NCBI RefSeq assembly: GCF_028640845.1 | Contig: NC_080546.1 | Coordinates: 52,835,409 to 52,899,408 of the forward strand | DNA: 64,000 nucleotides | Reading direction: 5' to 3' | From: Ahaetulla prasina | Lineage: Eukaryota; Chordata; Lepidosauria; Squamata; Colubridae | Shown: piece by piece, positions 1 to 15,500 of the stretch | Position numbering within the stretch: position 1 is the first letter of the stretch | Layout: each line of letters begins with the position of its first letter | Notes under the pieces: generated by a model | Seen by the model: the letters and a program-made list of their open reading frames with translations, nothing else | Database searches by the model: none | What the model was told of the DNA's origin: nothing | Program-made: the position numbers and the translations under genes

Positions 1-373
1 TTTAAAAGTACCCTAATTTTCAGATGGAAATATTTAAAGATCCATCATTGATATATTATGGAATCTGAGAGTTGTAATGCATCTTATTATAGTATTGTAA
101 AGGTTGTTGAGGTCTGTGGCTAGGCGATGCAGCTGTTTGAAAAAATGTATTGAATATCCTGAAAATCTTGATTTCCTAATCAGCTACAGACCATAATGTT
201 AATGGAAAACTGAAGAATTAAATTTATCACTTTATTTGTTTAGTGTTTATTCACCATTATTTACTGTGTCTGCTTTTCAGTCAAATAGTGTAAGAAGCTT
301 TGGATCTTTTTTTGTGTTAATCTACTTGCAAACACTTTCCTTCATATAAAAGTTAATAGTTTTGCCTTTACAG
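1..373. other. Intron sequence at the window edge
   Basis: AT-rich sequence ending in the splice acceptor of the first visible exon. It is probably intron of the NACHT-WD gene. I see no other feature in it. Confidence 0.6.
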
Positions 374-513
374 CTTCGTCATACAAATATTTACAAGAAG
401 AATGTTAGCTGGGGAAAAGGGGGCATCAATCCCAACAGGAACAGGTCCCATGCCTACTACCTAGAATGCCTTTGCAATGACTTTCAGAAAATTGTTGTTA
501 ATCATTTCAACAG
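374..513 (+). CDS. NACHT-WD gene, visible exon 1
   Basis: The acceptor is tttacag and the donor CAACAG/gtgagc. The exon codes 46 residues plus two bases, with HTNIYKKN and a cysteine-containing [10 protein letters not shown] motif, lying N-terminal of the NACHT domain. Phase 0 at its 5' edge is inferred from the continuous downstream frame. Confidence 0.8.
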
Positions 514-3500
514 GTGAGCTTCATATCTGCTTTTTGAAAAGAACTGTGGACACTGAATTCATAACTTATTCCTAAAACTAGGTTCAGTCAAATGGTTTTT
601 TATACTTAGTCCTAGAAATAGAACAAAATACATTGTTGTTGCCTCTCCATGCTCAGATTCACTTCCTAAGACAAATTACAAATTAAATTCCATTGCCTAT
701 ATTTATAGATCACTTCTAATTAATGGAAAATCCTGACCAACTTGATTTCTGTAGTCTGTTCTAAGTTTATACGTTTGGATTCAACCCATAAGATATGAAA
801 AGATAAATGATGATGCACTGAAAGTAACAATAACATTCAGTAAACTGTGATGCTAAAAAGTAATATCTTTTTGGAAAAAATGTGGTTGCTATTGTTAATT
901 GAATATTTTGAGGTCTGTGCTATATATGTGTCTCTTTACCTATATTAAACCATTTTTCACCTTTGTGAAAATGGTAATTTCAAATAAATACTGCACAAAG
1001 AACCAAACCTTATATCCAGTACTCAGTCAGACTAATCCAAAATGATCTAGAATATATCTGAATTCAAGTGGAATTGGGGATCCCTTAAAGCAAAACAAAG
1101 CAAGTTTGGACACTTTCTTCAACATGCCTTTGTGAGTATAATTTCATGCTTTCATGAACACTATAACATACAAATTATTTTTCTATATTTTCATTTGACC
1201 AGAATCATCAGTTCAGAAGGAATGCCAGAAAGACTATGTACTAAAAGAAAACAAGAATTTAACATTCTTAATGATGAAGAGATTCTGGAACACATTCAGC
1301 ATTATCAGGCCTTGTAAGTTTTATAGGGTTTTATTGATTATCAGAAATACTTTTTATTAAAGGGAATATGAGTTTTAAGGGTTCACTAATATAGGTGGTA
1401 CTGTAATATATAAATACATCTTTATTAGCTTCTTGTATTGTGAGTTTTTGAAGCAAGCTAGATTCAAACCTTTAGATGAACAGCGTTCAGGCCATTCCCC
1501 TTATAAAAAAATACTATGTTGCATACTTTTAATGTTATATCACAATACAATAATGAAACAACATTAGTATAGTCTGGGGAATTTTTTTGTAAGGATCTGT
1601 AAAATCAGACAGGTAAAAAGTGTGTTGTGTTAGTTAGTCATTTTATTCTACTATTAGACTGGCTGTCTATTCTCTTTCTGGTAGCATGCACTAAACTGAC
1701 TTTAAGCAGTGCAGGGCAAATAATTCTTTGAGTATTTACTTTAATTTGCAAATAGCCCTTCCACCTGAATTGTTAAACATTTAATTGCTTCAGCACAGAC
1801 TGGGAGCTGCATGAGTGGGATTGAAAATTACAGCTTTCAGTCACAAGAAGTGCTAATCAGTATGTAGCCTAGGTCACAACAACTTTATTAGTGTGGATCA
1901 TATTTAAGTGGACTCTGTTTTAGTTTGACTCAGACAAGTTTTCTGGTGTATATTACACAATGAACACAGACGGTATTATCAAATGTGGTTAATTCATTTA
2001 TGGTTCCTTATGTTGTGCCAACACAACCCATTTGAAAAACCTTGAGGATTTTAAGTTAAAAGGCAGAAGAGGAGCAGAGAGTGGAGTATTTGTTACATTA
2101 TGCAATTATTGCATACATGATGATATGTGACTGATATGCCCAGTCCCATATCAACCATTCTAACATAGATATTGCCTTTAGTTTGTTTTTTTAATTATGC
2201 AGACTTAAAAAACACTAAACAAGTAACAAATTTTGCTTACACTATTTCTAATTGGAGCATGTCCCAGGGGTACAGAGATTGGATGACTGGTTTCCAATGC
2301 TAGCCGGCCACTAAAGGTTTATTGGTGCTTTGCAATATTTAGGTTTGGTTTAGCAAGAATCTATATTAGCCCAAAATTACAGTGTCTTCTCCAAACTGCA
2401 TGCTGCTTTCCATTCCACTCGGCTGGTCCCTCCTTGGGGCTGCAATGCGAAGGGGTAGTTTTCTCTAAGCATTTCTTAGCACTTCCTGGGGCTTTTTACC
2501 AAAGCTTCTCCTAAGAAAGGAGGACCCTGCAGGTTACCAATTTTGCAACTGCTATAAAATATATTTGCAATTATTCTGGCTCCATTAACACTTTCCTGTT
2601 CAAGTGCAAAACAAGGTATTAGTACTCTTATAAACAGTCTAAAAGCAGACTTCTGAATGTTACTGGGACAGAGGACTCCAATTTTAGTTCAGGAAAAAAA
2701 TCTGTTAGAAGTCTGGGATAAACCGTTATGCTTAAGTTGATTAAAAATTGCAACTTTCACCTATGCTATGACATTACAAAAATATGCTTTTCCACTGCAA
2801 ATAGGATTAAAAGTATAAAAGGAAGACAAATCTTCTTGATCAAGCTGAAGAATCAGGTTACATCTTTAAACAGAAAAGTAACTGTTGTTTGTGGTGTAGC
2901 AGGATCTGGAAAAAGTGGGATCATTGCAGAAGTAGCTTCTTTGGCTTCAAACTGGATTTCTGGGTAAGAATAATTATTTGTACTCCTTTCTGGCAGGGAT
3001 GTTAAGAATTGTAAGTCCTTAGAAATATAGGTAGCTTGAAAATTAATCTTCAAAAAAAGTCAACAGAGAATTTGGACAAATTCTTAAGAGATCTCACTTA
3101 TTGCTATCTGGCACGCTTGCTTCTTATGAATTAGCTTGATTTGGATCCCAAAGTCCTCTGAATTATATAAAATAACTTTATATTGAAAAATGAAAATAAA
3201 TATTGTTTGTAATAATTTGCATATTTTATGCTCAATTCAGTTCAATAATCACAGTTTTTTAAAAAGTAGTTATTTAAAAAAAATCCCATATATAGTATAA
3301 CTATTCTATTTATTGAATTGGGAAAGGCCACCATCAGCATAGGATCTCGAAGAAACACTACTAAACATATAAAATATAGTTCTTAAAATGTACCAGGGAT
3401 CACAATGCAGCATAAAACATTATTTTTAGCAGATTCTGAAATAAAAGATGATTCAAGCAATAAAAACTAAGATGTTTTTGGTCTTTTTTTTAATTAAAAA

Positions 3501-6500
3501 AAAATCTGAGTGAATTCATTCAGACTCTTTCCAAGAGCTCCCCTTAGAAAAATAGTTTGAAGCAATAACATTATGTTGCCCAGAATCCCCCTATTTCACC
3601 TTATTTTGTGGAACAGGGACCATATTACAGATAGGCAGTCTTTCAAGTAATCTGACCCAAACCAAAAAGGCTTTACAGGTAGCAGTTTAAAGAGCCTTTT
3701 CCAATGGGAGAGTTTATTTGTTTGTTTCTTCCTTTTTGATGCAGGAATCTCAGAGTTGTGCTTCGATTTATTGGTATAACTGGAGAAAGCAGAAATGTCC
3801 GACAGCTGCTTCTGAGTCTTTGCTACCAAATAGCTGACATTTATAATGTTTCTGATACTTTATCTGAGGTATTATTTATTTCCTCCTTGTTTTGATCAAG
3901 CACCAATTTTTATTATGCCTTCATCCTTTTTTCATATAAAACGGTAGGCAGCAGATCACAAACCTTGGGACCAAGATGGGATCAGTGTTCCCTGTGAGTT
4001 CTAAGGCAGATGGATACCTTGAGTAGAACAAAACCCAGAAAAGCTATGCAGCTTTTTTTTGGTTTTTTTTTTGGGGGGGGGGTAAAAATAGGGAAAAGGC
4101 ATTTCCATCAACAACTTCTACAACTTTTGTTTTGAAATTTACTACCTGCAGCCATAGGGTTTTCTGATGGTCTCCCACTCCTATCCACATCTTTACCAGG
4201 CCTGACTCTGCTGTTTATTTAGACAAAATAGTATTGTTTTCCTAAAAGGCCTAATATAGATAATTCTCAAAACATATAGTACTATCAACATTCTTAAGAC
4301 AGTCTTATCCCCTAAAATTTTACAATTTTTCTTTCAAAATGTTTCAGTTCTCATCCAAGAAGCTTCAGACTTGAAGGGCAATTGAAGAAGTTTCTTGGAT
4401 AAAAAATGAAAGCTTTCAAAGAAAAAACCAAGAAAGCCCAGTTGCCTTTTGGGGGGAAAAAGCCCTCATGTGTTCTAAAATATCTCATCTGAGTAATTTT
4501 TAAAGCATGCAGAGCCCCACTAATAGCCACCATAACCTGACCTACAGCACAAAACTCATTATCTAATCATATTTTGTGTTTCTCAAAAAAGGATTTTGAG
4601 GGACTGGTAGAAGAATTTTCCTCTCTGCTGGAATTTGCTACACAAGACAAGCCACTCCTAATCTGCCTGGATAGTATAGATGAATTATCAGAGGACTATG
4701 GTGCTGACCTTTCTTGGATACCACCTGAATTACCAAAGAATGTACATTTTATTGTTTCTACTTGCTCAGAATCAGATATTTCATGCATAAGAAAACTGGA
4801 GGTAAAATGAAGTTCCTGAATGAATTGTTTTTCACTTCATATTTTCTCAAATAGTTGGAATTCCAAGAAAGCTTAATAATGTCAGGCATCAGTGACGCAA
4901 AAGCATCTGGCATCATAGTAATTTTGATTCCTTATAACAGGGGTTCCCAACCCCTGGCCCACTGTTATAAGGAATCAAAATTATTATGTTGCCAGTTGCT
5001 TTTGCTTCAAAGGTGCCCACTACCATGCTGGGGCCTATTCGGAACCAGGCTATGCGAGTGGTGGGCTGGCACGTATGCATGCCTGCCAGTCCACCACATG
5101 CACAAATTGAGCTGCATGCGTACCGACCCACCACTCACGCAGCCTGGTTTCCCTCTCCTACCTCCAGCTGTGCTGTCAAGCGCAAAGGTTGGGGACTGCT
5201 GCCTCATAATACAGTCATAAATTTTGTCAGCAAAGGATATTCACAGAATTATGAGGACCCAGATTGTTGGGGGCAATACGTTGACTTTGTATATAATATA
5301 CAAATGGATGAAGACTATTGCTTGACATAGTGTAAGCCGCCCTGAGTCTTCGGAGAAGGGCGGGATATAAATGCAAATTAAAAAAAAATTGTCCACCATT
5401 CACCCTATTGTCAGGGCAAAATAAGGCACATTTTCAGAACTTAGATTCATTGAATTATTGAAAAGGAAAGTTTACATTTTGGAAGATTAGATTGTCTTGC
5501 ATTTGATTAGCAAAAGTGATTGTTAATAACAGAGCAAAAACTGACGTATCTTTAATTTATTTAGAAAATCACCTTGAAAGAACATTTTTTTCAAATACCT
5601 CCTTTAACATTTGAAGAAATCAATGAAATTATCACCTGCTGGCTCGAAAAGGATCATCGAAGACTTTCTCAATATCAGTTCAATTATTTAATGGAAGCAT
5701 GCAAAGCCTGTCCATTGCCACTTTACTTATACTGTGCTTATAAGGAATCCTGTTTATGGACATCTTTCAGCCCAGACACAGAGGTGTATCTCCCTCAAAG
5801 TATACCTGACATGTATTCTTGGAGGCTGAGCAGAATGGAAAGATCTCATGGAGAACAAATTATACAAAGGATGGCAGCTTATCTGACACTTTCAAGAAAT
5901 GGCATCACTCAGGAAGAATTGCTCAACCTCATGTCAATGGATTGTGTAGTCATTCAAGAAATAAATAAATTCCAAAAAAGCTCAGTGTCAGCATTTCCAC
6001 TAGTGTTATGGCTGAAATTTTTAGATGATCTTGGAGATGATTTGAGAGAGCAAAGAACTGATAACACATATGTTTTTACTTGGACTCATACATCTTTAAA
6101 GCATGTGTGCATGCAAAGATACCTGAAATCACAAGATTCCCAAATATCACTACATGCTATCTTTGCTGACTATTACCTGGGTCGAAGCTCACAGGAGTTC
6201 AGGAAGTGCAATGAGCCATCAATATTTCGGCCTCTGGCCTGGACTCTGAAAAAAGGATCCAAGACTAGCTACAACTTCAATGTCCGTAAAATCTTTGGGG
6301 CTCCATATCATCTCATCAGATCAAAAAATATTGCTGTTCTGATTAAAGAATGTCTCTTTAATTATGAATTTCTTTTGTACAAATCCTGGGCCTCGTCAAT
6401 TGTCAGTATTGAAGAAGATCTAGGAGCAGCTATTAATGCTGACAGGTCAGTTCACAAAATTAAATAGAATTCTGCATTAACCTAATATAATGAAGTAGCT

Positions 6501-9500
6501 CATTGTTCCCCACTTACTACATCATCGTGAGCTGGCGAGGATTTGTAATCCCATTAGAACTAGGCGTTTCCAGAGAGTATCAACTACAGAAAGTCTGAAA
6601 TAGTCTACATTGAAATATGTTTTAGAGATTCACTATACATCAAAATAACATTCAGATAAAGCCTGGCTGGAGAACTTGTAGACATTATTTATTTTATCAG
6701 ATCTGTATGCCATCTTCTCAAAGAACTCTAATTGGCTGTTTTTGAACTCCCCTAAGCCTTGATCAGTGTACCTGCTGGCTAATAATGAAGGGAAAAAATA
6801 GTTCAACAACTCACTAAATCTCATGTTTCCTACCTTTAATAAGAGTATTTTAACACTCTAATTATTTGTTGCTCAACTATTTTGTGTTTATATTCTACTC
6901 ATCATTTTGTCACGCAATGAGTAAGACATTTGCTATGGAGGCAAAGAAATCAAAACTATGCATGCTGACCATTTTTTTCTCTGGCTCCCCCAACAGGACT
7001 ATACCTGACTTAGCCTTATTAAGTGAGACTCTTAAATTGTCCAAGAGGGTTTTAATAAAAGATCCATGCCAGATGGCTTCACAGCTGATAGGCCGTCTTC
7101 ATCAGATTGTTGCAGCTGATATACCAGTAGCACCAGGTAGAGCAAATTATGAGCCTCTGATTTTTATAGAAAAATTCTGATTCTACATTTCTTTGCAGTG
7201 TTTTGGTTTTTAATCTGTAAATGTCACTACTGGGATGTAAACAGCAAAGGCAGAACTAAACTATACTATTCATGTATACCTGGAGAATTAATCCCATAAA
7301 ACAAGCTGCAGGCAAACATCCAAATAAGAGTGCACAAGGGAAATTTAATAGGATGATTCACCAAATAAGCAAGACCTAAACCTAGGTTTACATTAGAAAA
7401 CATTTATAGTTTAAATATATAACAAACAACAGGATAGGCAGAGTAGAGCCATTTAGGGAGTTTGAAAAGAACTGTTTAGTCATTTCCAAAGGATAGCAAG
7501 GATTCAAAGCAATTCAGTTCTTTAGCTTTAGTTTAAAAGAATTCCTGATTTATTGATTGGGATGATTGGGATGTTTATTGGAGTCCCAAAGCGGATCTCT
7601 TCTATGGAAGACCCATTTCTCTTTAGCATTGTGAGCTCGATTGATAGCTACTCCTTTGGGGGGAAAATAGTTCATTTGAATTTATTGGGAAATTAGTCAT
7701 TAGTTATTCTAATGAGAGAAATGTTTCTAACGATGTCTAAGCCAAGCTTGTATTAATTGGGAGAATTCTTACCTCTAATTGCTACAAAATTCAATCTGGA
7801 GGTTTTTAATTATAGAAGGTAAATGATTAATAATGACATTTTGAAAGTTATCTCTCTTTCTGATAGAAAAAGTACAGAGGTTTTATATCTGAAAAAGTTA
7901 ATTTTTAAGAATTGGAAACAGTAATGTATCATGTAATGTTTCCTATATAAGATGTATATTACAGTATTATTATTAATACATATTTTCCCATGTTGATTCA
8001 GGTGATCCAAAAAAATACCTTTACCTGCCAGTTCTTTTATCCCAGTGTCAGAAATCTTCTATTCCTGTTCTTATACCTTCAACCTCTTGCCTTATAGCTC
8101 CTGGTGGACTTCTCTGTGATCTTTTGAAAGGTGACAATATTATCTTTTCAGAAATTATTTAATTCCTAATTCATGAAGAATTTTACATAGGCTGATTTCC
8201 ATAAGATATGGCCAATACTATATAAATGTATGTGACCTGCAATTTAATTTAGAGAAATCAACTTTGCTATTATGTAGGTGTCCTGAACAATCTGCCAATT
8301 TAATGAGATGGTTGCTTATTATAATTACAAATTTCTTTTCTTTTAAACTTTAACTTGCTGGTACTGAAAGCAAATAGTTGGCTGAGAAGCAAAATAACTA
8401 ACCATCTTTTACTTACAAACATAATCACTGTTATCACAAAAAGTGTGTACCCAAGAGAAAGATAAATCTTTAATTCATTTTTGGAGTGTATCATTTATTA
8501 GCATTGATGCTATTCAACCTTTGACATGTTATTGATTTCATACTTTTACAATACTTGATAATACAATGTTTCCCAATGCTGCACTCTCTGATAACACCAG
8601 GTACTACTATGTAGTAACAGCCCACAATTAAAATTTTATGACAACCAGACACTAGGAAACAACTCTCACTATTCTTTGTAAGGATATGAATCAATTCTTG
8701 CATTGCATTAAACAATGCAGTACAATCAGTAATAGGATTTCAGTTGTGAAAAAAAAAATCTTTCCTCTAGTTATAAAGGAAGTACCAATACAGTATTATA
8801 TTTTTATAAGACAAGAGCAGACTTTATTCTCAGAGCTGTTTAAGGATTTACTGTGGAGTTACTAATTGCTTCTTTCCACTAATTGATTTTAATCAGTTTT
8901 ATTGCTCTTGGGGTTTGAGCAGAGCAGTTCTAAATATAAATCAATTGGTTGCAATCTTTGATGCTCTAATCCATCTGGCATCAAAACAGAAATAAGAATT
9001 GAGAGTTGTTTGCTGCTGATAGTTGCAATATTTTTGTGTTCAGATCTTTGTTGTCTTCCACTTTTTAAAAAAAATCTTGGAAAGGAAATTGCATAGATCA
9101 ACCAAGCCAAATTTCTCTTTGACTTGGTGATCTGGAGAGGGGCTGGAGCATCTCTTGTTTGCAGGGGAGTGGGTAGGGAGAGGAAAAAGAAACCCAAACC
9201 AGAATTTATAATTTCAGGAAGTTCTAATCTTGGAGGCTGAAAAAAAGTTTTATCCCTATAATCATAGCCTTTTTTCCTATATTTGGCTATACTTTGGGAA
9301 AGATTGATGTAGGAGATGGTGAATTGATTACCCAGAGACTTTATACATTTTGTTGAGGAATGATATATTCAATGGGTACCAATACCTGACATTATTTATC
9401 ATGGCCAACTGAAACATTTATCATAACAGTATCCTTCAGAAAATAACTTTCTGTAGGTCAGGTAAATGCATTTATTCACAGATCTAAAAATATTTCTCAT

Positions 9501-12500
9501 TAAATATTTCTATTTTTGATATTCTATAATGTTTGATATTAATGAGCAGAAATATCTGAAGAAATAGCTTAGTAGTCCTTCACAATAAAAGTATTAATTT
9601 TCACTTTTCCATTCTGTTCAAATTTACCACCATTCCAGGAAAAGTAAAACTAATCTTAATGATCAGAATTTGATTTTGTTAGCATCACTGCTCAGAGGGA
9701 CAAGCCAAATTTGGTTGAGAGTTGTGCAAACACATTAAATATGAAAAAGCTCCTCTCATGTCAAGATGTTAAGATATCTAAAGATAGAATAGAAATTATT
9801 GATTAAATATATGGCATGCATAATTCTCAAAGTATTCATCACACCAGCTGTAATAATGTGGCTTAAAAAGCTATTAATTTCTCTGCAAAGAAAGGTCAAT
9901 AGGCTGATTTTATTGAAATTAATCTACCTGTGAGAAAATTCTAAAATTGTGCTGCCATGAATCTGTAGGTCATTTGGACAGAATTACAGCAATAGCAGAA
10001 ACCCAGAAACAGCTCGTAGCTGCAACAGTTTCCAGGGATGGTATTTTGAAAATGTGGGATTTGACTCTTGGCAAAGCGGTCTTCACTCTACATGAAATTG
10101 GGAAAAATATTAGTGCTATCACAGTATGTCTGAACAACAGGCTGGTTGCTGTGTCTGACAAGACCACTATTAAAATTTGGGATCTTTCCTTGCAAAAAGT
10201 GGTGTACAGTTCTGGTGAGTTTTTGGATACACCAATACTAACATCTTCAATGAATGGACAACTTCTGCTGGCTTTTTTTAGCGGGATCCACAAAATTCAG
10301 GTGAGTTAGTTGTTTAGAAACTCAAAAGTCTATATGCTCTTGTTAGCTCTAGCTGGAAATATTATTTGCCCTTTGCTCAGTCAATATGCATAATTGTAAA
10401 GAAATCACAAACGGATGATTTTGTTAGCATTGCTTCTCAGAGGAAGGAGCCAAAATTTATAATTTAGCTAAGAGAGTTGTGCAAACACATTAAATATGCA
10501 AAAAGCTCTTCCCATGTCAAGATATTTTGATAGTTTCCCAGGAACATTGGAGAAATATCCCAGTAGGCAACCAGCTTTATCTGCATATGTTGTATAAAGA
10601 AAATAAAATCAACTAATTGCAATAGAAATTAAGTATTCCTTTTTTGTGTATGTAAATAATCAGATTTAGATAAATTGTTTGCTAGAGATTCTGGAAACAA
10701 TATTTTTAAAAAATCATGCTTAATTAAAAAGGTTCTTATATAGGTGGCCCTGCTTATTAGCAAGGTTCCATTCCGACCAAGCTACTGGGATAAGACTACT
10801 GTAAATATATATATTTTTCCTGTTCAATTGGCTCTGGTTCTTGGAGACTGTCTGGACAAGTCCTTACAATTTTTTTACAAGGTTTTTCAGAACTGGTTTT
10901 CCATTGTCTCCTTCTTAGAGCCGAAAGAAAGTCACCCAACTGGCTTTGTGCCAAGGCAGGACTAGAATTCAGGTCTCTCAGATTCTAGCCTAATGCCTAA
11001 AACTACCACACCAAACTGGCTCTCACAGTACAAGAAATGCAATGCAAAATATATCTTACATATCTGTAAAAGTCTGCAGATGTATAAAATGCATTTAAAA
11101 ACTCTATAAATACATGATACCTTTACCCCTGGTTAGAAGAGCTGGTCTATATTTTCCAACTGAAGACAATGAGACCCTAGAATAGATAATAAGGCTTTCC
11201 TGTATAACTAAATGTTTCCTTTTTATTTTCCCTGTTATATTCTACAATGCAGGTTTTAAAAAGAAGAGGGAAAATATGGGGCTTTAAGTTGATATGAAAC
11301 AGCTGGCAGCTGGTTGACTATTTATTTTCATCCCCAAATGTTTCAGGTTTTTGATCTTGTTCATTCATGCCAACTGCTCCATGAAGTCTACCTTTTTTCT
11401 GAAGAAGCTCCTATGCACAAGACTCATTCTCTACTAGTATCAAAGAACTCAGTAAAAGATTATGTTCTGTGTGCGTATAGGTTAGTGTAACTTAACTTCA
11501 GCCAATAAATGATTAAAATTCTCTACATAAAAATAAGCTATTGGTTCAGGAATTCTTGGTTTGCAGAATGTAGTAAATTCCATGAAGAAAAGCCCTATAG
11601 TTATGACAAATTTAGCCTGACAATTGTTCAGGCACTACTTTATAATATAAGATTCTCTCTATTTCTTCCTGCAATAATAAAAGTGGGATACAAACAAGTA
11701 AATATCAGGACTGAGTGCTGAATCCTGAGTTACAGTATATAGAATACTCTCCTTTGCAGGAATTTCAGTTAAATAATAAAAGATTGTTGTTTAGGGAGGC
11801 AGAATTGTATAGCCTTATCAGAAATGATATGGTATGTACTAGAACCTTGAGTTCATTTGGCTCATTCAAGCCAAATGAACTTTTCAGACAATCAAAGAAA
11901 TATAGCTATGAACAAGAGATATATGAAGTGGCAAATACTTTTGTGGGGCATATCAGTGACTTGCTTGGTTTTATGACTTGTGAGACTTCAAATAAGGAGG
12001 CATATGGGATGAAGGAATTGCTGAAAAGGGCCAAAGTGGCCTGGCTCATTGGTTTAGATCTTGTTCAGTATCTTTTTTTATTGATGGCTCTGAAAATAAA
12101 GATTAAAAATATAGTACTCAAATTTACATTCTTAATGAGCCACACATAAATCTGTGAATAAAAAGCCTTTTTTAAATAATTGATTTTGCAATGCAATGGT
12201 TTCCATCTGTATTTTATCTTCTCTCTCTCTTTTTTTTTTTGCAGAAGTGCAAGCGAAGCAATGGTTTTCAGTGGCAAAAAGGGAGAAGTAGTTGCTAAAC
12301 TGAAAAGCCAGGAACCAATGGCTGCAGCTGAGGGGGTGGCTATCACTAAAGATTATTTTCTTGTGATCTTCAGGTAGTACTACCAAATTATTCTTTTACT
12401 CTCTCCTAGCTGGCTCTTTTTTTTTTTTGTCACTTTGTCACTTTCCCACATCCCTCAGTCAGTAGAAAACTATATCAGCTTCAGATCTGTGGTCCCCATT

Positions 12501-15500
12501 AAGATCATTAAGATGGCATAGGGCCGGGCTATTTACGGGACCGCCTACTGCTTCCAAATACCTCTCACCGACCCGTGCGCTCCCACAGAGAGGGACTCCT
12601 CAGGGTGCCGTCAGCTAGGCAGTGCCGTCTGGCGACACCCAGGGGAAGGGCCTTCTGTGGGGCTCCCACCCTCTGGAACGAACTCCCCCCAGGACTTCGT
12701 CAACTTCCGGACCTCCGAACCTTTCGTCGCGAGCTTAAAACGCACTTATTCATCTGCGCGGGACTGGATTAGATTTTAAAGTTATTGGTTTTAAGGGGTT
12801 TTTTATTATTTATATTGTTTTTAAATTAGGCAATAGAATAAGTTTTTTAATTGTTGTTTTTTAATTTGTATTTATATGTATTTTAACTGCCTGTGAACCG
12901 CCCTGAGTCCTTAGGGAGATAGGGCGGTATATAAATTTGAAAAATAAATAAATAAAAAATAAATAAATCTTGACCCAGACTCTGTTATCTGTTTCAGGGC
13001 ACTGAAGCCCCCTAGCCTCCCTCCTAGGTTACAAAGCCTAACAAAATTTATAAACCTTGTGGCTGCCATTGAACACTGTCAGAATAATAAAAATACCCTT
13101 TAGCATTGGTTCAGTTAAGACAATATAAAGCTACGTCACTCGTGGGCTAGGAACAGGATAAAAACAAATTAAAGGGACGTTTATTTGACATACGGGGCAT
13201 TTGAAAATTCACACACTGGACTAAGAAATAATATGATTTGGTTGGTTTTGACATGTTTTGTGAATAGAGTCAATTATGGCTTATTTAATAAACCAGAACT
13301 AAACAAATTGTGCCCATCACAATTTGTAGATTCAGCCATTACATCATGCCAGAACCATACCAGATTCAGATTTTATGTAATGGAACTAGTTTTAAACACA
13401 TTTGTATATTTTTCATAATAAAGCTAGGTACTCATATTTTTCCTTGTTTACGGTATTATTTTATTCTATAACTTATTTTAGACCTACTCAGGAGTATCTA
13501 TTAGTACATCTCATCTAATGATCTTGTTATAGGTGCCCTTTCATACGAAAGCAAGAAATTGTTCTTATAGAGCTCTACAATGTCCATACTTTTGCTTATG
13601 CTCATAGTCTGAAGGGATGCTGCAATGATTATATTCACACTTTTGCTGTAAATCGTTTGGGATCTCATCTTGTGGCATTCAGCCCTATTCCAAATACTGG
13701 TATTACTGAGATAGTATCATGGAACTTGGAGTCTGAAGACCACAAACACTTGGCTAAATTTCCTTCAGTACTTGTTGATGGTAAGTATTTTTTTCTATGA
13801 ATTTCAAACATTTTTGTGGGAAAAGTGTGTTATAATAACCCAGAAGTAAGAGGCTTTCCCCATTCAGTAAGTAAACAAGAATATCAAAATATAGGGATGC
13901 CTGCTTCTTCCCATTCAATCCTGCATTTGTTTTCACATATTGACTAGCATGGATGGAGAGCTACAAAAAAATCTACAAGTCAGTAAAAAAAAGTATGGCC
14001 AGCCTAAAGCTATTATGAACATAAGGAATGAAACAACTGTAATGCTCACAGCTGACAAAACTTGATCATTTTTCAGAATCTAAATAGACTTCAAGAATAT
14101 CAGAACTGGCTTTCTCCAGAGATTACTAGTGCTAGTTTAAAATCCAAGTCTAGCACTCCTTCAAAAAATACCAACTCCAGCTTTAATTGATATTTTTAAA
14201 TGATAACACAAGCATTAATGAATGTTGAGATTTATTGAACAATGGCCAAACTGATCTTTTCTAATTATCACAATTCATGTATCTGTAGGTATATGCTCTG
14301 ACCTTCGATATTGTTTAGCATTCTGTGATGGAGATAATTACCTTCGATCCTGGAACTTGGCTTCCAAGATCAATGACCAGTCTTTGACCGTCACTGCAAG
14401 CAACACAAAGAAAACAAATGGTATTCAGGATATTGTGACAATGAAAAACTATCCCAGGTAATCAAAATAGGCAGAATAGAAGGGAAGTTTATGTTAGAAA
14501 TAAATTATGGTACCACTTTGAGACCTGGAATATATTTTTCACCAATTCTAAAGGCAGGAGAGAAGATTGAAACAGCCTGTTCCCAACATAACATTTCTAT
14601 TTTGCCTGTATTTATAAGAAAAGCAAGATTGTGGAAAAACTAAAGGCTACAAAAGTTTCTGTAGGGCTGAGAAAAAAATTAGAAATTGGACCTCCACAAT
14701 ATTTATGCATTTATACTCATTGCCTCATTTATTCAATAGTTATGGATTTATATTAATTGCCTTATTTATTTATAAAATTTATTGGTCATCCAACTTATTT
14801 CAACATAACCCTTATTACTGGAGGACTAAGTAGTTTTATATTTAATTATGGTAATTTTATTTTATGCTGTGCTAAACAAGCCTGGAATAACAGCTCAAGG
14901 CTCTTAATAGGAATCTGTGAAATAGATACGCACAGAATTAAAAACATTGGAAGCATTTGACAAAATGCCTTTGCATATCAGAATTGAAGATAAGTATGGC
15001 CTTACAGGCGAGGCATTGTATTTCAGGATTAGTTGCTCATACTTCTGATTACATTCCTGGCAGTTGTCACAAAAAAATAGAATAAATCTGAACCAAATTA
15101 ACCTTCTGCCATATCATTCTTTTTGTAGAACATACACCTTAGAGTTTACTGTACTGAAGCAACAACTTACATATAGAAATATCTTTTTATTTTAACGTTC
15201 AGTTTACCTGAATAGAGCACCAGTTTTTCTCAAATAACGTAACTTTAATCTACATCATCTTGATTTCAGTAACAAAGATACATTGGAAGGTTTTTTTGGG
15301 GCAGGGGCTTGATTTGCTGTTCATCAGATGAGTGGTTTTGAATTCATAACTGCCTTCCTTGCCATCCACCATCATACAGATCTTTAGTTGTGGGGCCAAA
15401 ATGAGAGGAATTCCCCATGTAAACACTTGAACTCTTGGAGGAAAGTTGGGACATAAATGCAGTGCACAGCTCATGATAAAGGAAGATGGTGGGCATACAG

